Assembly: GCA_013339765.2 (NCBI GenBank)
Contig: CM023449.1
Location: forward strand, 119,912,957-119,976,956
DNA from: Haemaphysalis longicornis
Lineage: Eukaryota > Arthropoda > Arachnida > Ixodida > Ixodidae
Direction of reading: 5' to 3'
Length of the DNA stretch: 64,000 nt
Positions 12,191 to 25,872 of this stretch are shown here, piece after piece. The first letter of the stretch is position 1; each line of letters opens with the position of its first letter. Position numbers and translations under genes: made by a program. Below the pieces are notes generated by a model, which saw nothing but the letters and a program-made list of their open reading frames with translations, was not told where the DNA came from and did not search any database.

Positions 12191-12629
12191 ATTTTGTAAG
12201 GAACGCGGACATAAGGGTTTAAAACTTACGAAAACCATTCTTGATAACTGTTAGCGAGTATTCCTTGATATATTAAGAATGGCGTAACGCTGCCGCTTTG
12301 ATTGCTGACCCTTCTCCGTACGAAATAAATATTACGGGTATAAAACACAACCATTTTCGGGAATTTTATGTTACGAAAATGCAGTCTCGTCGCTTAGAAA
12401 ACAGCGAGAAGGCAATAACATGACAATGGTTCTTTTTAAACGAACATTTAGCTTTTTTATAATTGAGGCCCAAAACACATTCAGAACTTTTCATATAAGA
12501 AACGTTTAAACTCTTGTGGGCCAGCAGATCACCTGTCTGTAAGAGCAACTCTATCTGCACTAGGTGCTAGCAATCACAATAAAACGTTCATGATGCACCT
12601 TCTTTTCCCCTTCTCATTTTCACGATCAG
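12191..12629. other. Unassigned AT-rich DNA
   Basis: Nothing recognisable. The last 30 bases (12600-12629) form a pyrimidine-rich tract ending in CACGATCAG, which is relevant to the exon candidate that follows. Confidence 0.45.
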
Positions 12630-12770
12630 ACAAACGGCGGCAGGTCGGCAACTCGCAGTGCTTCTCGTGCGCTCCGAACGTCTCTATCATTGATTACCCG
12701 GGGGCGTCGCACGACCGTCAGGACGGCGAGCAGGCCAGCACCACGCCCAGTCCAGGAGTGACGATCTGGC
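12630..12770 (+). other. Candidate host exon or coding fragment (unidentified)
   Basis: A pyrimidine-rich tract ends in CAG at 12627-12629, a good splice-acceptor shape. A markedly GC-richer stretch follows, open in one frame: KRRQVGNSQCFSCAPNV, then a segment with IIDYPGASHD and QASTTPSPGVTIW. The composition contrast with the AT-rich flanks and the mixed hydrophilic sequence with two close cysteines look more like real protein than random translation. I do not recognise a family, no good splice donor is visible, and the frame runs on to a stop at about 12851. It could also be part of an unknown repeat. Confidence 0.25.
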
Positions 12771-15636
12771 TTTTTTGTTCGTGCGATACAACAGTCGCTG
12801 TACTTCTTACTGCCCTGCGGCAGTCGTTGAGCACGCTAACAACGTGTCAATAATGTAGCAAGTAATCAACCACGTGGGACGTTTCTTAGAAGCACACCTT
12901 TTACTACGATCACGCTTTAAGCCATAAAGACAGCTTCGCAATAGCTAGGCCACAGTAAAGGTTTTTTTTATATCGTTGAAACACCTGTTAAACGTTATGG
13001 GGTCATTCAAGCAAAGAGAGCAGAAAGAAGCGTCTACCGGCGAAGCCAATTTTTTGAAGAACGCATTGGGTTGCTTGAGTGTAATTTGTTTTCGTTGTCT
13101 TTTTGTCTGGTTCATAAAAGGTGTTTTAAGCAGTCATGCGGTGTAGAGTCTACCACTTGCAACGATGGTGTCTCAAAAATGCAATGCAGTTCCCATCGCA
13201 ATTATTCTAAAATTTTAGGTTGGGTACATAGAGGCTGTCACTAGGAGAATAGACATCTCCCGACGTCTCGCATCATCTTTTTCGTGGCTACAACACAGAG
13301 CTAGTTCCTAAACAAAAATGCATCATTGATAATAAATAAAGCGATACCTGAACAACTACAGCAAGACGGCGACAAACAGAAGTCGTGCCCTAATTTTTAT
13401 AAAATATGCATCAACTTGCCCAACAGTTTGTTCTATTGCTTCCATGTGGTTGCAACCTATTTTTTGTTTCACTTTTATTTCTTTTATTTCGCGCCCACTC
13501 TTTCCTAGCTTTTGCCAGTCACATCAACGTGTTGGCCAATGGGTGTTTTTATCTCCAGTGAAAGCTCCATGCAGAAACAATGTGTGCGTCATAAAATTTG
13601 CGTTTCCTCATTTTTTTTCATTTGTTTGACTGGTATGCCTCTCAAAATAACTCTAGCTAAGAATTTCGAAAATAAACACCTGAATTTGGTATATCATATT
13701 TCAGGTATTCCCATATTGTCTGGATAGGCTGTCGCAGAAAAAGGCATCAAAAAATAAAAAAGAGCGCAAAGAACGTGGGCTAACACAATTAGATTTTACG
13801 CTGGTAGCGCTCACGTACCAGCTACTTTACAGGCGAAAACTAGTTGGCAAGAATGATTCGCTAGTAAGCGCTCGTCCAGTCTAATTATGTTTCTTTGGCT
13901 ACGGTCCTTTGCAGTCTTTTTATTTTTTGATCCGGTGAACAAACTTACCCAGCAAAGATTTTGACTAAGAAAGTGGCGATTTGAGAAATCACACGCTCGT
14001 GTTCTATCTCGAAAAGTCTTCAAGTGAAATGCTGCTTGCAAGGATTGAACAGCTCCCTGTATAAGAAGTGGCATCACCACGCTAGCGCAGGCATGAGAGC
14101 TAGCACTAATGCCATAAAAGTTCATTGACAATAAATAACGTTTTACAAATGCGTAAGCATCTCATCCCTCTCCGTCGATCCAAGAGGCTTGGCCCGATAT
14201 GAACGCTTTGTTCTGGCTGCCCATTTTTCCACCGTACACTCGCCTCCCACTAAGTTCTCTACCGCCTCCAGGCATTGGCTGGATTTACGGCACGCGTCAA
14301 TACGGCACAGAGATAGGTAGCACGCCACGCTTCGTCTTGAACCTAGCAGCAATGCCACTGTTTCAAAGATGTTTGTGCTGTTTCAAGGTGGCAGCTGTCT
14401 TCGCACAGCATTTACTTTGTGGTTCTGCGTTCCATCATCGCTTGGTCTTTTCCAAGATTGACGCGGTGCGACGTGAAATTTTGGCCGACATCCCCATATG
14501 TGGCTCACAGAATATTAGGTGTTAGGCGCATACGTTCTTTAAGGCCCTTCACGATGATTCCAAGCTAACAACCTTGTGCGACGTAAAGCACGTTTTACAG
14601 GAGGGCCTGCTAAGATGATATTGGTATAACAGCTTCCATTTTGTTCCTACACGTAAATGGTAAATGTGATGGTATGTATGATTTTAATGGCAAGTTCCAC
14701 ATTTGCAGACAGTACCCGGCTAGTGGGGCCCTTTATGTGCTAAAAGACATGAGCACGTGGGCCTGCAGGAAGAAGCCAGGCCACTGACAATGAGGGGCTT
14801 CTCTGGTACAAGAAAAAAGCATCAGTATGATTGGTCCCCGTGCATACATTCATTACGTGAAGATGTGTTTTGCAGCGCAAGTGTTTTTGAAGGACATGTA
14901 GGTCATCCTGAAACGTCTTGATTGCGTCGGAATGGAAGTACGTTAAACTGGTTAAAATGAACTGATGGTTTTGCAAAGCAAAAGCACCAGGCAGTCACCA
15001 GCTGACTTAACCGCTCAACGCCTGTGCTAGCTTGGCAAACTCTTTACATAGCCGTATGCCCTATCCAAAACGGCAGAGAAGGAAGACTAAGGAAATTCGC
15101 TTACTTTTCATGTTGCACATGTATTTGTACAAAATAATTTTCCTCGTCATTTGTATCGGCTTTACTTAAAACCGCTAGGCTAGAAGTTACGTCACAGCGT
15201 TGCCAATATAACGAAACTGCCCGTTCATTCACATTTTTCGCTGACTATAGTAACAATATATAGAAGTGATTCTATATAGTATGGGGCAAAAAACAGATTT
15301 CTGCATTAGATATTTTCTTCTTACTCCTGCATTACATATTTCCTTTTAAAAAATTCGCTAGGAATGTCATTCAAACATTAACAGGGAAAACGATTAAAAA
15401 CGTTCGTTTGGGGCTTCGAGAAAAATTTCCGTTAAAAATTTGTTTTATGGCAAATTTATCTTCCGAATGACATTTTTGAGGTTGAGAAAGGATATCTACA
15501 TGAGTGTCTTTACAATAAAATCCTAATGGGAATTAACGCTTCTCCCTGGCGTACTCCTTTGCCCTTCGTGAAATTTTGTGCTTCACACATGTAGAACCGG
15601 AGATGAAGTTTCCATAAATTTCGCTTTTATCAGATG
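12771..15636. other. Unassigned DNA
   Basis: No gene could be supported. A somewhat GC-richer block at 14140-14530 carries overlapping unrecognised frames on both strands (14199-14525 plus, 14143-14358 minus). The rest is AT-rich. Confidence 0.45.
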
Positions 15637-15692
15637 GAGAGGATGGCTGCTTTATGGCTGCTTTATGGATGAAGAGGATGGCTGCTACCTTC
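15637..15692. repeat. Short tandem repeat
   Basis: The unit around GAGGATGGCTGCT and the 11-mer GGCTGCTTTAT occur twice in quick succession, giving a small local duplication of about 45 bp in total. Confidence 0.5.
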
Positions 15693-18600
15693 CAAGACCC
15701 ATTTATTTTGACCAGAAAAAAGTAGCTTCTGATGTAACCTTGTATGTGATTACATATAAGGACGATAAATTGGGCCGGCAATTTTGTCTCGCTCCTTTTT
15801 ATTATTGTGGTAAAGAGAGGATGTAGCGGTACATATCTGGGTTTTCTCTAGAACTAAGAACCGTAGATATTCTAGGTGAGAGTAAAGAAACGCAATAAAA
15901 AATTTGCGAAGAAAAAAAAAATCGCGTCCTCGATTCTCCACAAATCGGCAAAAACTATTGAAGTACTGTAGACCGCCTGGAAGGGAAATAGTGCGGCGAA
16001 TATCTGTAAAAAGAGGATAACACAAGTTTTTAGTGAATGCAGATTGCAGGGGACAATCAATGTAGTATATTGATCTCTTTACCTAAATATATGCGTAAAA
16101 CGACACACACCACCATTGGTATTACAGTTTTACAATCTCTCTAATGAAAGCTGAGTCGTAGTCCTTAAATTGTTGCTTAAATATTCAGGTATGGAGAAAT
16201 GCAGGTTAAGAGTGCTGTCTGTCCGAGGTGACTTTTTCCTAGTTCCTCTGATTTACCCGATCCAAGTCGCCGTGGCGCGGTAAAAACTCAAACGCTCCTC
16301 CTGTCACTGTTTTCCCCTCACTGCCTCTTCCGGGCGCGACCAGAGGTGCACATGAGCGCGACAACGAGATCACGGTCGCCGCCGCTGCAGGAACAGCGAT
16401 GCGCTAGAGAAGCCACGGGGCTCGCCCGCGGGCGTCCTTACATGGTAGAAACATTGCATCACCGTTCTGGATATCACAGGAGAGGGAATGCCCCATCCAC
16501 AGGGAAGAATCGCAGAAACAAGTGAATTTGCTTCGGTGTAGCAAAAGGTGAGACACTCGTTCGTGAAGCGTGAAGTCAATCTGACCAACAGCGCTGGTGT
16601 CTTGCAAAGAGCTGTACAACTACGTGTACCATGTTTCATGTCAACTTTTGCTATGTCGTGTCGTACATCAGTGGTTATTCGCCGCACGTGAAGCTTGTGC
16701 ACGGTCGCATTTTCGTAACACGAATAAACTGTTGAAGCGCGATTTCGGCTGCCGTATTACCGTCCTAGAAGCGCACGTCTGCACGGCTGCGCGCCGGTAT
16801 CGGCGAGGCTTCGCGGGCGGAGCGAAGGGAGCTGTGTAAGCACCAAAGCGGTGGGGAGAGGGGAGGGAAGGAAAACATAACCACCTCTCTTCGATCTGCG
16901 CGTCCTCGCAGTGTTGCCATGACAATTATTACGACTCCAAGCTCAAGATGGCGGCAACGTAGCTATGGCAATTACAACTCACTTTTGCCTGCCCAGGCTC
17001 AACAGAGGAGGATTTGGCGCTACTACACAGTTAGCCGGGAGGATGGATTGAAGGCTAAGAGGCTACCGACAGCTGCTGTGGAGAAGACTGCTTCGCCCTT
17101 CCGTCTGATGCGGGAATGCTGAAATTAAATTAATATACGATGATTTTTTGGTCTAATGCGTGTTCAGCATATCAGAGATGCCTTTGTTTTTACTTTTAGT
17201 GGTAGAAGTGCGTTAAATTATCAACAAAACAAAACAAAAGGTTTGAAATGCGGTAAACCTTACACACTTGAATCATAAGACAGCGGGATCTGGCTCAGAC
17301 TACGTTGTAGTTTTGCGGATCAACGCTGGCTACGGTTGTGAGGCATTGTCGGGAACATCGAACGATTTTAAAAAGCAAAAAAGCTAAACGCGGAGACGAA
17401 GGAAAAAATAGCAACGGAGGAAGCCTGTGTTGCCAAAGTATAGAGAATCGCCATTTCTCGCTATAAAACGAGTCAGCAATCCTTGCCCTAACCCCACAGA
17501 CAATGTGTTGGAATCGTAGCTGTTCCGTTCCGGCAATATTTTGGGTTTATAATGCTAGCATTATGAGGTTACCAGCAAGGTAGATGACTGAAACGGTCTA
17601 GTTCAGAGCACTAAGTGCAAAATAAATGTTTTATGGGGCTTAGCTTTTGAGCAAAAAAAAAAACGAACGCACAGCATAATGAGGCTTATTGCGAATTAAA
17701 AAATAACTCATATATAACGCCCCTGAGCGTCACTTCGACTTTAAACTTCTATATAAATTAGCTATGAGAAGATTCTGGTGGATGAAACCTGAATCCAAAG
17801 CGAAGCACAAAAATAGTGTGTCAACAGGTTCTATATATTGGCGAAATCCGCTTTTATGTGTTCATAAGCTGCACAAGCTTTGTTTGTACGTCCGGCAGCG
17901 TTCCGGCATTACGGAGTATTTGTAGGCCTCTTTTGCCTAGGATCACTGGGAAGAGGCGAAACGGTCATGCATAGCTATCGTTGTTCTATGGCGCGTGGTG
18001 AGACGAGAGACGAAACTGTGTAAACAAACATCAAGGAACACCACTGCACCCATCACCATGCTGTGTATAGGAGCCCCGCCATAAATAGGAAGTTACGGAG
18101 CACTCGATCTAGCGATGTACTGCAGAAACAACAAAAAACAGTTTTATTGCGCAGTGTAAATAAGGCTGTCCTCTTACTACCCTGACTTATTTTACTCATC
18201 TGAGACCTACCCATTAGCAACGACTACAGGGGGTAATAAGGAAACCGAAGAAGCGCATTGGTTAGGCTGGCGTAATTGGGCCAATATTTAAATCGCGCAT
18301 TGTGGCGAGTGAGCGAGAGAACTAACGTGGTCGTTAAGGAAAGACGAAGAGGAATTTGTGCGCTAACGAGATCACCGCTCCTAGTTAAGAGCCTCGCAGG
18401 CAAAAGAATTGCGTAGCGTAGACCATCACAACGGCAAGCGAAGATGCGAGGTGGAGGAAGTTCCGCTTCTCCAGAATTTACGGCACTTGTTTGCACGTTC
18501 GGCCTTCGAAGCAACGGTACCAACGTCTAAAGTATAAGAAAGAATCACCTCGCACGACACTGTCAAAAAGAAACAAAAGAAGGAAAAGCTTGCAGAACGA

Positions 18601-21600
18601 AATGCAATAGTGGCTGATTTGTTCTTTATTGCACAAGACAAATCCTCACTACCTTTGTATCCCTAGAAGAGAGGAGTGAATGAAAAAAACAAATTTTGAA
18701 GGTACGCCTTGAATTCTTTAAGCTCGTTCGTTCTACTTCATGTTAGTCTTTCCACGTCATGAAGGCGTCATTCAAGAGTGAGAGCTTAATTTTTAAACGC
18801 CTCAGTTGGAAGAGCTTATCTTTCTCGTAGGTAGCTGTCATTGGGGTTTAGTTAAAGTGGATGTCCCATTCCCCGCGGCGGCTAAATTCCCTGCCGGAAC
18901 TAATCTCCCAAAAAGTCTTCAGTGTCATAGGGCCATAATAAGTGTCATATTTCCTAGTTCCATATTTAAGCTTTACGTGCTTTCAAGAAATTGTTGAGCG
19001 AGAGCCTTTTTTTTTTGTTCTTCAACTCGGGGTAACCCGATTTTTTTTGCGGTAGCTCACGTTCCTGTTCTAATTTTTTTGCGACTACGTTTTTATGTTT
19101 AATTGCAACAGGAGTATGAATAGACAATAAACAGCGACTGCGAACATATTGAGCTCCCTCTAAATGAAAGGACAGAGCCATGAGGTAATGAGAGGCGTAA
19201 TTGTCACGCCACATGTCATCACTGATAATCAGCCAACGGCGTTTTCTGTGTGAAGAAGCGCTGGTGAAGAGAGGTGGGTGTTGAAAAAGTATTAAAACCT
19301 TCACCACTTGCGCCTGGATGCTTCCGGCTAATAGCGAATATGTCAGGAGTGAGAAAATAAATATTCCTCTTTGAAAAGGAAAGTAAAAAAGCCTGGTCCC
19401 TTTTTACAGCGAAGCTGTTTAGCTCTGGCCTCTGAATGCATACCCCACATGTGGGCCCCTGAGCAGGTTTTTTTCTAATTTATATTAGAAGATTTAGGAA
19501 GTAACATGGTGAATGGCAGGTCAAGTTTCTGCGGCCCTACTTTGGCATTTTAATATGAACCGAGAAGAAAAAACTCTTGTGCCAGTCGTTTACGAGTCTT
19601 TATTCTTTAGAAGATATGCACCGAGATGATTTTGAGACATCGCAGCTATTGAGGCAATATCATGACTTGGAATAGAACTAGTGATAGCAGAACCAGAATG
19701 ATGAGGGTTAGCAGACCCGTCACGCTGCATACTTTGCTCAGTGCCTTAAATGATTTATACACATTTGGAATTTCGTACTTACATCACACATATTATTATT
19801 CTCCTTTCACTGTGTTTGAATAGGCAGTAGCGAAGTTTGAGACAATTCAGGTCTTTTTACCCTATGAGAGCTATCCAAATTATAATTCAGAAGAAACTAT
19901 TTCACCTCTTAGAAGACAAAGCTACAAACTCGGAGTAGAAAAAACACGCGCGGTAAGTGGCGACCTTCACTCAATCTTTGTCGTTTTTGTTGTGCGTATA
20001 AACCATTGCTTCACACCAACTTGGCGAAATGGCCATTCCTTTGAATACACTGAAGAGAGACATATTTTGATCAAAATCAACTGACCTCTCAACGAACCTA
20101 TTGTGGGGTAACGCAACTGGGTGCACAGTGCCCGCATAAGAGTGAAGCTAATACTCTCAAAGTGTGTCGGTTAAGTAATCTTGGCTTGTTAGTGACTCTT
20201 GCAGAAGCTGGGGAGAGTATAAAGTACGAGACCTGGACACAACGTGGACACCCCGTACCTATTGGAGAATGTACTGCAGGTCTACGGAATGGCGGTCGGC
20301 TAATATTTTTGATGAGAAGATGCTGAAACGGAAGCCCTAATATCCTTCGTTAAGACAACGCCGATTTTCGAGGAAGCTGCTGTATTACCATATGGTTGAG
20401 TTGCGGGCGTCTGTTGTGTTCAGAAGGAATCATTTCGTCTTAGTAGCGCGATTTTGCTTCCCGAAGAGCGCGGAGCTGTGTACCAATACATGTGGAGTTC
20501 GTAATTTTGATTATATTTGACACACTTGTAGCAACTGAACTTCCCCGCACCAGCCAAAAAAATGCAATATGTACGAGCAATGCACCCTAAGCGTCACTCA
20601 CATATCCAAAGGCTCTCACATATCTAAAAGTGAAAACAACACCCCTCGATAGTACGAGTACGGTGGGCAAAAAAAAAAAAAAAAACGATGAAAATCTGCG
20701 CTCAAGTCCGCTTTCCCGCATTTCTTGTCTACGTTCGTTTCCTCAAAATATAGAGTTATGCGTGTCCTGCACTTGAAATATTTTCTTAGCGTTTATAAGC
20801 AGTGGCGTATACACTCATCGGTGAAGAAATCTTGCATGGAAGGAAATGTGTGGGAATTCCAATGTTGCTGGAGAAGCACGCCTCCTCAAGGACGTCGGAA
20901 GCGTAAACAACTTACGGGTTCAGTGGTTTCAGGTGGAAGCGCACAAACTGTCCTATATTCTCGGCACACGGGTACCGTAGTTTACGCATAATGATGCATA
21001 TTTCAAAATATTCTTTAAAACTGTCGCGGCTCATGGACAAAGAAACGGTCAATTAGGTGTTAAAAGAGCTCAGCCAGTGCTGGTCTCCTCAGCTAATTCT
21101 GCCCCTTTAGTTTCTTGCTGCTCTGCTTTTGTTACCTTCTACATCCAAAGGAAACGCACGCGTATACATAAAGCGAAACTAAACACTAGAAATTATTGAT
21201 TTGTAGTCTTCCTTTAGATAAACAAATTGTCATTCGTCGTAGAACTGAGATCACCAAGGGCGTTGTTCGGATATGTGACGCTTAGCACACAAAGCGCCGG
21301 TTTCGGAACTGGGGCGCCTGCCTTCTAGGCTCGAAACGATCTTCCTCTGTAGTTTTTTTACAGGAAAGAATAAATATAAAATTTTCAAAGTTGATTTCGG
21401 TGGTGTTCTCAGACATTTGTCTACTAGATAATGCTTTCCTTCTTGTACATGTTTAGTCAAGAGCAGAAAGTAAGCTAAAATGTTTATATACGTGTTCTTC
21501 ATTCTTTTTACAACGTACTGCATGACCACATTGCTTTCCAGGTTCCTTTCTAAAACCCTGATGTGTTTGCGATGATCCAGATGGAAGGACTAAACGCCTC

Positions 21601-22868
21601 TGCGTATGAAGGAATTGCAACGTTACCGGAAGCTAAAGCCAAGAAAAATAAACTGGGTGGTTTGGTTGAACGCAGTAGGCTAGGTTTCCGTGAACACCAA
21701 CCGACAGTATTGTGCTTAGAGGGACCAGCCACTGATTGCAACGAACATTTCACGACGGCTTTCAACTTCATTCGGTACTCAAGAAACGCGATCTTGCACG
21801 GCTCATTTAGGACTCCATTAGAGAAGGCAGTGCGGCATCAAGAAACGTGTGGCCCCGCTGTTTTCGCCGTTTCTTCTCTGTCTGCGGCCCCAGCGAGAAT
21901 CAAGCGACAGGAAACTGTATGTTGGCAGGAGGCATTAGGGCCCGAACGCTGGGCTTCCTAATGCTTTCACTCACAGCTCCAGTCCAGTTCCTGCCTTCGT
22001 GTAACTGTCGCGGCAAACGATGCGTGGACAAAGGCAGGCGTCATGTATCTTGATGGACGCGGATGACCAACGAGCGGCCTCATCAGCTGCGCCTTAAAGG
22101 AAACAAACAAACAAAGAAAAACCTCTGGTGCACTTTACCAGGTTAGAAGCGGCAACGCTTGTGAGCCATGACAGCGGCCGGGCGACAGTGGTGATAAGAC
22201 TCGCGTTAGGCGGCTGCACTCTTTGAACTGGTTTCTTTTTACATTTAGGCGGGAACAGAACTATGGTCGATATCGATAGTAGTCTTACACTTCGAAGCGT
22301 AATAAAGTCTCGGATGAACAAAAATGGGGCATCGAAAGTTCGGGAGTGAGGAACCTAGCAGGTTGATGCAATTTGGAACGCAATTATAGCGTGCTGACTT
22401 ACCATTTTAACAATACTTCTTAAGCAATGAGACAACGACCTTATCGGTAGTTTATTTCGGGAGGATAAAATTTTTACCACGGGTGTAGAAGACACAAAAA
22501 AGCTTGCCGCTCCAACACATCTTTGTGCCACAGAGATATTTCTTTAAAAATTATCGCGTCGGCTTGCTTCGCTGCAAAGGTCGTCAAAAGACGATAGTCT
22601 TCCGCCGGCGCTGCTACATGGGCGTTGCCACAGCGGCGCCTCGCCGCCGCAATGCCCTCCTCTCGTGTTTTCCTTGCGTTTTCTGGGAATGTGTTTGCGT
22701 CTAGACTTGGTCATTCATGACCGCTGCCATTGTCCCTTAAGGGTGAAAAACCGCGTGATCTGCCGCCGTTCATTCCAGAGCAACCTGCACTCCTCCCAGA
22801 ATGCATGCACGAGTGCTCTACTGAGTAGAATTTCGTCGCCGCGTACAGCCATGGAGAAAGCCAATACT
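15693..22868. other. Unassigned DNA with a CpG-richer patch at 16280-16960
   Basis: No gene is supported. The patch at 16280-16960 is richer in CpG than its flanks and contains CAAGATGGCGGCAACG (16944-16959), which resembles the YY1 promoter motif. That alone is weak evidence for a promoter. The region also holds a 17-base A run (20669-20685). A 132-codon unrecognised plus frame lies at 21563-21961, followed by an overlapping shorter one to 22053. Confidence 0.4.
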
Positions 22869-22980
22869 AACTGCGGAGCCCATCACCGAAGATACTGGTG
22901 GCGACACTAGAGGCGCCTCCTGGAGGTGCCGTCGGAAACACATAGCGCCACCAAAATCGCCGGAGGTGTGTTCCGCAGTT
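22869..22980. repeat. Imperfect inverted repeat (hairpin-forming, MITE-like)
   Basis: Arms 22869-22903 and 22946-22980 match as reverse complements at 27 of 35 positions, both starting AACTGCGGA and ending GGTGGCG. Between them lies a second small hairpin (GGCGCCTCC against GGAGGTGCC). The whole could fold on itself. It may be a decayed foldback or MITE; no target duplication was identified. Confidence 0.55.
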
Positions 22981-24040
22981 CTCATTTGTACAGTGGGTAC
23001 AGTTTCATTTGCTATAAGAAAAAAACAAGCATCCTCGTATTTTCGATAAAGTAACACAGCAAATAACACTATTGCGCTAATGTTTTGCCTCAGATTTCGG
23101 CAATGTTTTGTGTTTTCTCAACAATGTTGGCAAGTATGAACATTGCCACCAGATTTAGATGTTTGGAAACGGTTTTGAGTGTATAAACGTCTTGTTCAAC
23201 CTTCGCTACCTTTGGATGGGTGGCTGCATCGAGGAACATATGCATGTACAGACAGGCAGACACAAATTTCTGCGTTCAACTAGCCCCCCAAAAACGATCG
23301 TGTTTCAAAAAGAGCCTCTACTTTTGGTTGACACAACTACTGACATGGTGCAACATCGGGCACTCACGTAATATCGAGCCCGTAACCGCCTCTCTCACCC
23401 CCCCCCCCCCCCCGAAAAAAATAAGAACATTCTACTATGGCACTAGTTCCGTGGAAGGCGCGGGTCGTGACTGAGCAGTGTCTTTCTTTGTGAGGCACAC
23501 ACTTTAGATGTCGGTAGCGACGGAAAAGAACTTTGGTCTAGTGAAGGAGCTATACCTTGCGTTATGGTTCATGCATCATAAAGGAAAATATTTGATGTGG
23601 GCTCGGAATGCCATAAATGCAACCGATAGATATTTTATGTCGCTTATCAGCGCGATTATTGGGAAGATATGTATTAATGGGTCTGCATATCATCCTTCCT
23701 GTTTACCTCAGTAATGGCTTGTGCAGTTATACAACTTTTTTGGCATTCACATTTCCTAAGCAGTTTTAACAGCTGTAGCGCATACGTGGATTGTATGGTC
23801 CTTAAAAAAATCGCGCCAATCCACTCAGTGAACGTTGTTGGAAAGCAAAGCTGTAAACGGCACCCATAACGATTACCCATGCGACGTCACTTAAATTCAC
23901 TCACATCGCTCTACAAATAGCAAAACCAGAGAGAAGTGAAAGGAGCTTAACCACACCATTTATTACTTCAAAGAGGTATTCCTGTTAAGGTTAAATCAAT
24001 GAAGGAAGCATGAACGGTGCTTGGTTGAGTTGTATTGGTG
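22981..24040. other. Unassigned DNA with a poly-C run
   Basis: Nothing recognisable apart from a 16-base C run at 23398-23413. Open frames are under 90 codons. Confidence 0.45.
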
Positions 24041-24051
24041 TAGCACAAGAG
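24041..24051. repeat. Probable target-site duplication, left copy
   Basis: TAGCACAAGAG matches TAGCACATGAG at 25734-25744 in 10 of 11 positions, and the pair brackets the truncated minus-strand LINE. Confidence 0.55.
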
Positions 24052-25733
24052 TGGAAACTTTTTTTATAAAATTCAACTAAGCTCCAACCCGGTGTTAGAC
24101 GATCTTTCTTCTCCGTCTCGGCGCCGCGGACGGAGGCGACGAGATTTGCGGCAGAGAAGGAGGAGGATGAGGAAGAAATACTTGTGTTCAGATTTCTGAA
24201 TAGCCCAGAGTGCAGCCCTGAGGAGTGATTCCTTCTTCTGTGGGGCCCATATGCAGTCCGCGCGGCCTGTGTTCTGTCCACCCGCTGAAGCTGGGTAGGT
24301 AGAGAGGGCCTGGACAGCAGCATCTCCTATTGCTCTTGTTGGGTAGTTGACGGAAAGAGAGGAGGGTGCTCAGGGTTAAAGTCGCACACTGCGATTACAG
24401 CACGGAGTGCTCCTACTTCTGAGAAAATTTTACATTCAGCGTCGTAGCGATTCGGGTATATTAAGGGAAGACGTGTAGGCTGTGTGAAGGAGCCCGGATT
24501 GTATGAGCCGTAGGGTAGTTTGTTGTTCTCTGGAAAGGTCAGGGTAAGGCGAAGGCACGGTCTGTCTCAGAAGGCGATATTGGTGGGTTATCTCCCTGAA
24601 CGTGACAAGCGGGTGACTGTCGTCGTGCAGTTCCATAGCACGGGACGTAAAAGTGCAGGCTTGTCGGGTGGGCGTATTTGTTGCCCTCCATTGAAGCGTG
24701 AGGGGGTGTCCAGATGAGCTGAATGGAACCGTTTGGGGGTGGTTTTTTAGCACGCGCAGTGCAGGTCAGGACCCCCAACCCTACTGGTAATTCCAGTAGG
24801 CTTGCTGGGAATCGATGACTACCCTCCGAACCCCTGGTTGAGCGACAGCCAAGGTGATGGCTGCCTCTTCTGCTGCCGTCATTTCTTGGGTCCTAAGCGA
24901 GGTACACGCAAGAAGGTTTGTTCTGGAGGTAGCCACGATGATGGCGTATTGCTGCCCTCGATGTTTGGAGGCGTCTGTGTAGATAACTGCATGATCACCA
25001 CTGAGGGTGATGTTTAGCGCTTGAGCCCGTGCTTTTCGGTGAACCTCGTCATGGGAGGGGTTCATATTTCTAAGCAAAGGGAGCATTTTTAGTTTTAGTC
25101 GCCAAGAGTCTGGGAGTACGTCAAGCGGAATGACATTCTGGGCTGCCCAGCCAAACTGGGGAAGCATGCGGTTACCCATCGCAGTTCTGAGTCGGACCTT
25201 CTGGTTAAAAAGATGGCCTTCTATCAGCTCTTCCACCGTGTTGTGGAGCCCCGTGCTAAGCAGCCTCTGTGTAACGCACTCATGAGAAGACGAATTGCCC
25301 GCTCGACCGGCTTTTTAATCATTATATATAGCATCTCTATGTCTTCCTTGTCGAGAAGAAGACAGGGGGTTGACGTAAGTGACTCTCGAGAGGACAAAAT
25401 CTTCAATTAATCGAAAGGTACCGGATTCCTTTAGGCCTCGCTTCTTGGTGGCAACTCGCCTGATCATGTGTATGATTTAATTAATGCTGTTTTTGAGGCG
25501 CTGCAAGGAGATGTCACTCTTGGTGTTAGCCTCGCTATGTAGGCCCAGGATCTTGATGCTGGGGCTTGGATTGATGGTCTGGCCATCAAGGAGTATTTGG
25601 TTTGGCGTGAGGGCGGACGACAAGGAGCTGTGATTGTTTACGTGAACACTGGAGGCCACAGGCTTAGCACATTGGCGTACTAGAAGTGAGATGCCATGCA
25701 TTGGTGTGAGCTTCCTTTAATTTTTGTAACTGT
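24052..25733 (-). pseudogene. 5'-truncated I-group LINE: end of reverse transcriptase plus RNase H
   Basis: Reading the minus strand downwards, 25701-25477 carries the C-terminal reverse transcriptase block (NPSPSIKILGLHSEANTKS). Then come thumb/connection pieces (25406-25224) and the long frame 25236-24781 with RNase H motifs VIYTDASKHRGQQYA, AAEEAAITLAV and VVIDSQQAYW. After a frameshift, QLIWTPPHASMEGNKYAH (24778-24539) gives the last RNase H motif. The product ends near 24240 and is followed by a 3' end close to ATTTTATAAAAAAAG at 24060. Several frameshifts and stops make it a pseudogene. Its RNase H resembles the fragment at 51652-52430 (AEEAAIA and DSQQA), so they are probably one family. 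Confidence 0.85.
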
Positions 25734-25744
25734 TAGCACATGAG
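25734..25744. repeat. Probable target-site duplication, right copy
   Basis: TAGCACATGAG, paired with 24041-24051 at 10 of 11 bases; marks the 5' truncation point of the LINE. Confidence 0.55.
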
Positions 25745-25872
25745 CAAGGTGCGCACAGGGCCGCTAGACGGGCGTGAGTGGTCGCGTGACGCTTTGAAGT
25801 GGCATTCAGCGAGAACGCAGGGCGTAAACCCGTAGATGTGATTGGTGAGTACACCACCTATCTTCCCAGTCC

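Noticed and set aside
16944..16959. YY1-like CAAGATGGCGGC motif as a host promoter
   Set aside because: A single motif in a modestly CpG-rich patch with no first exon, initiator or downstream coding sequence that I could recognise.
21563..21961. 132-codon plus-strand frame as a gene
   Set aside because: No recognisable domain, no splice or polyadenylation context, and an overlapping alternative frame continues it; length is within chance expectation for 64 kb.
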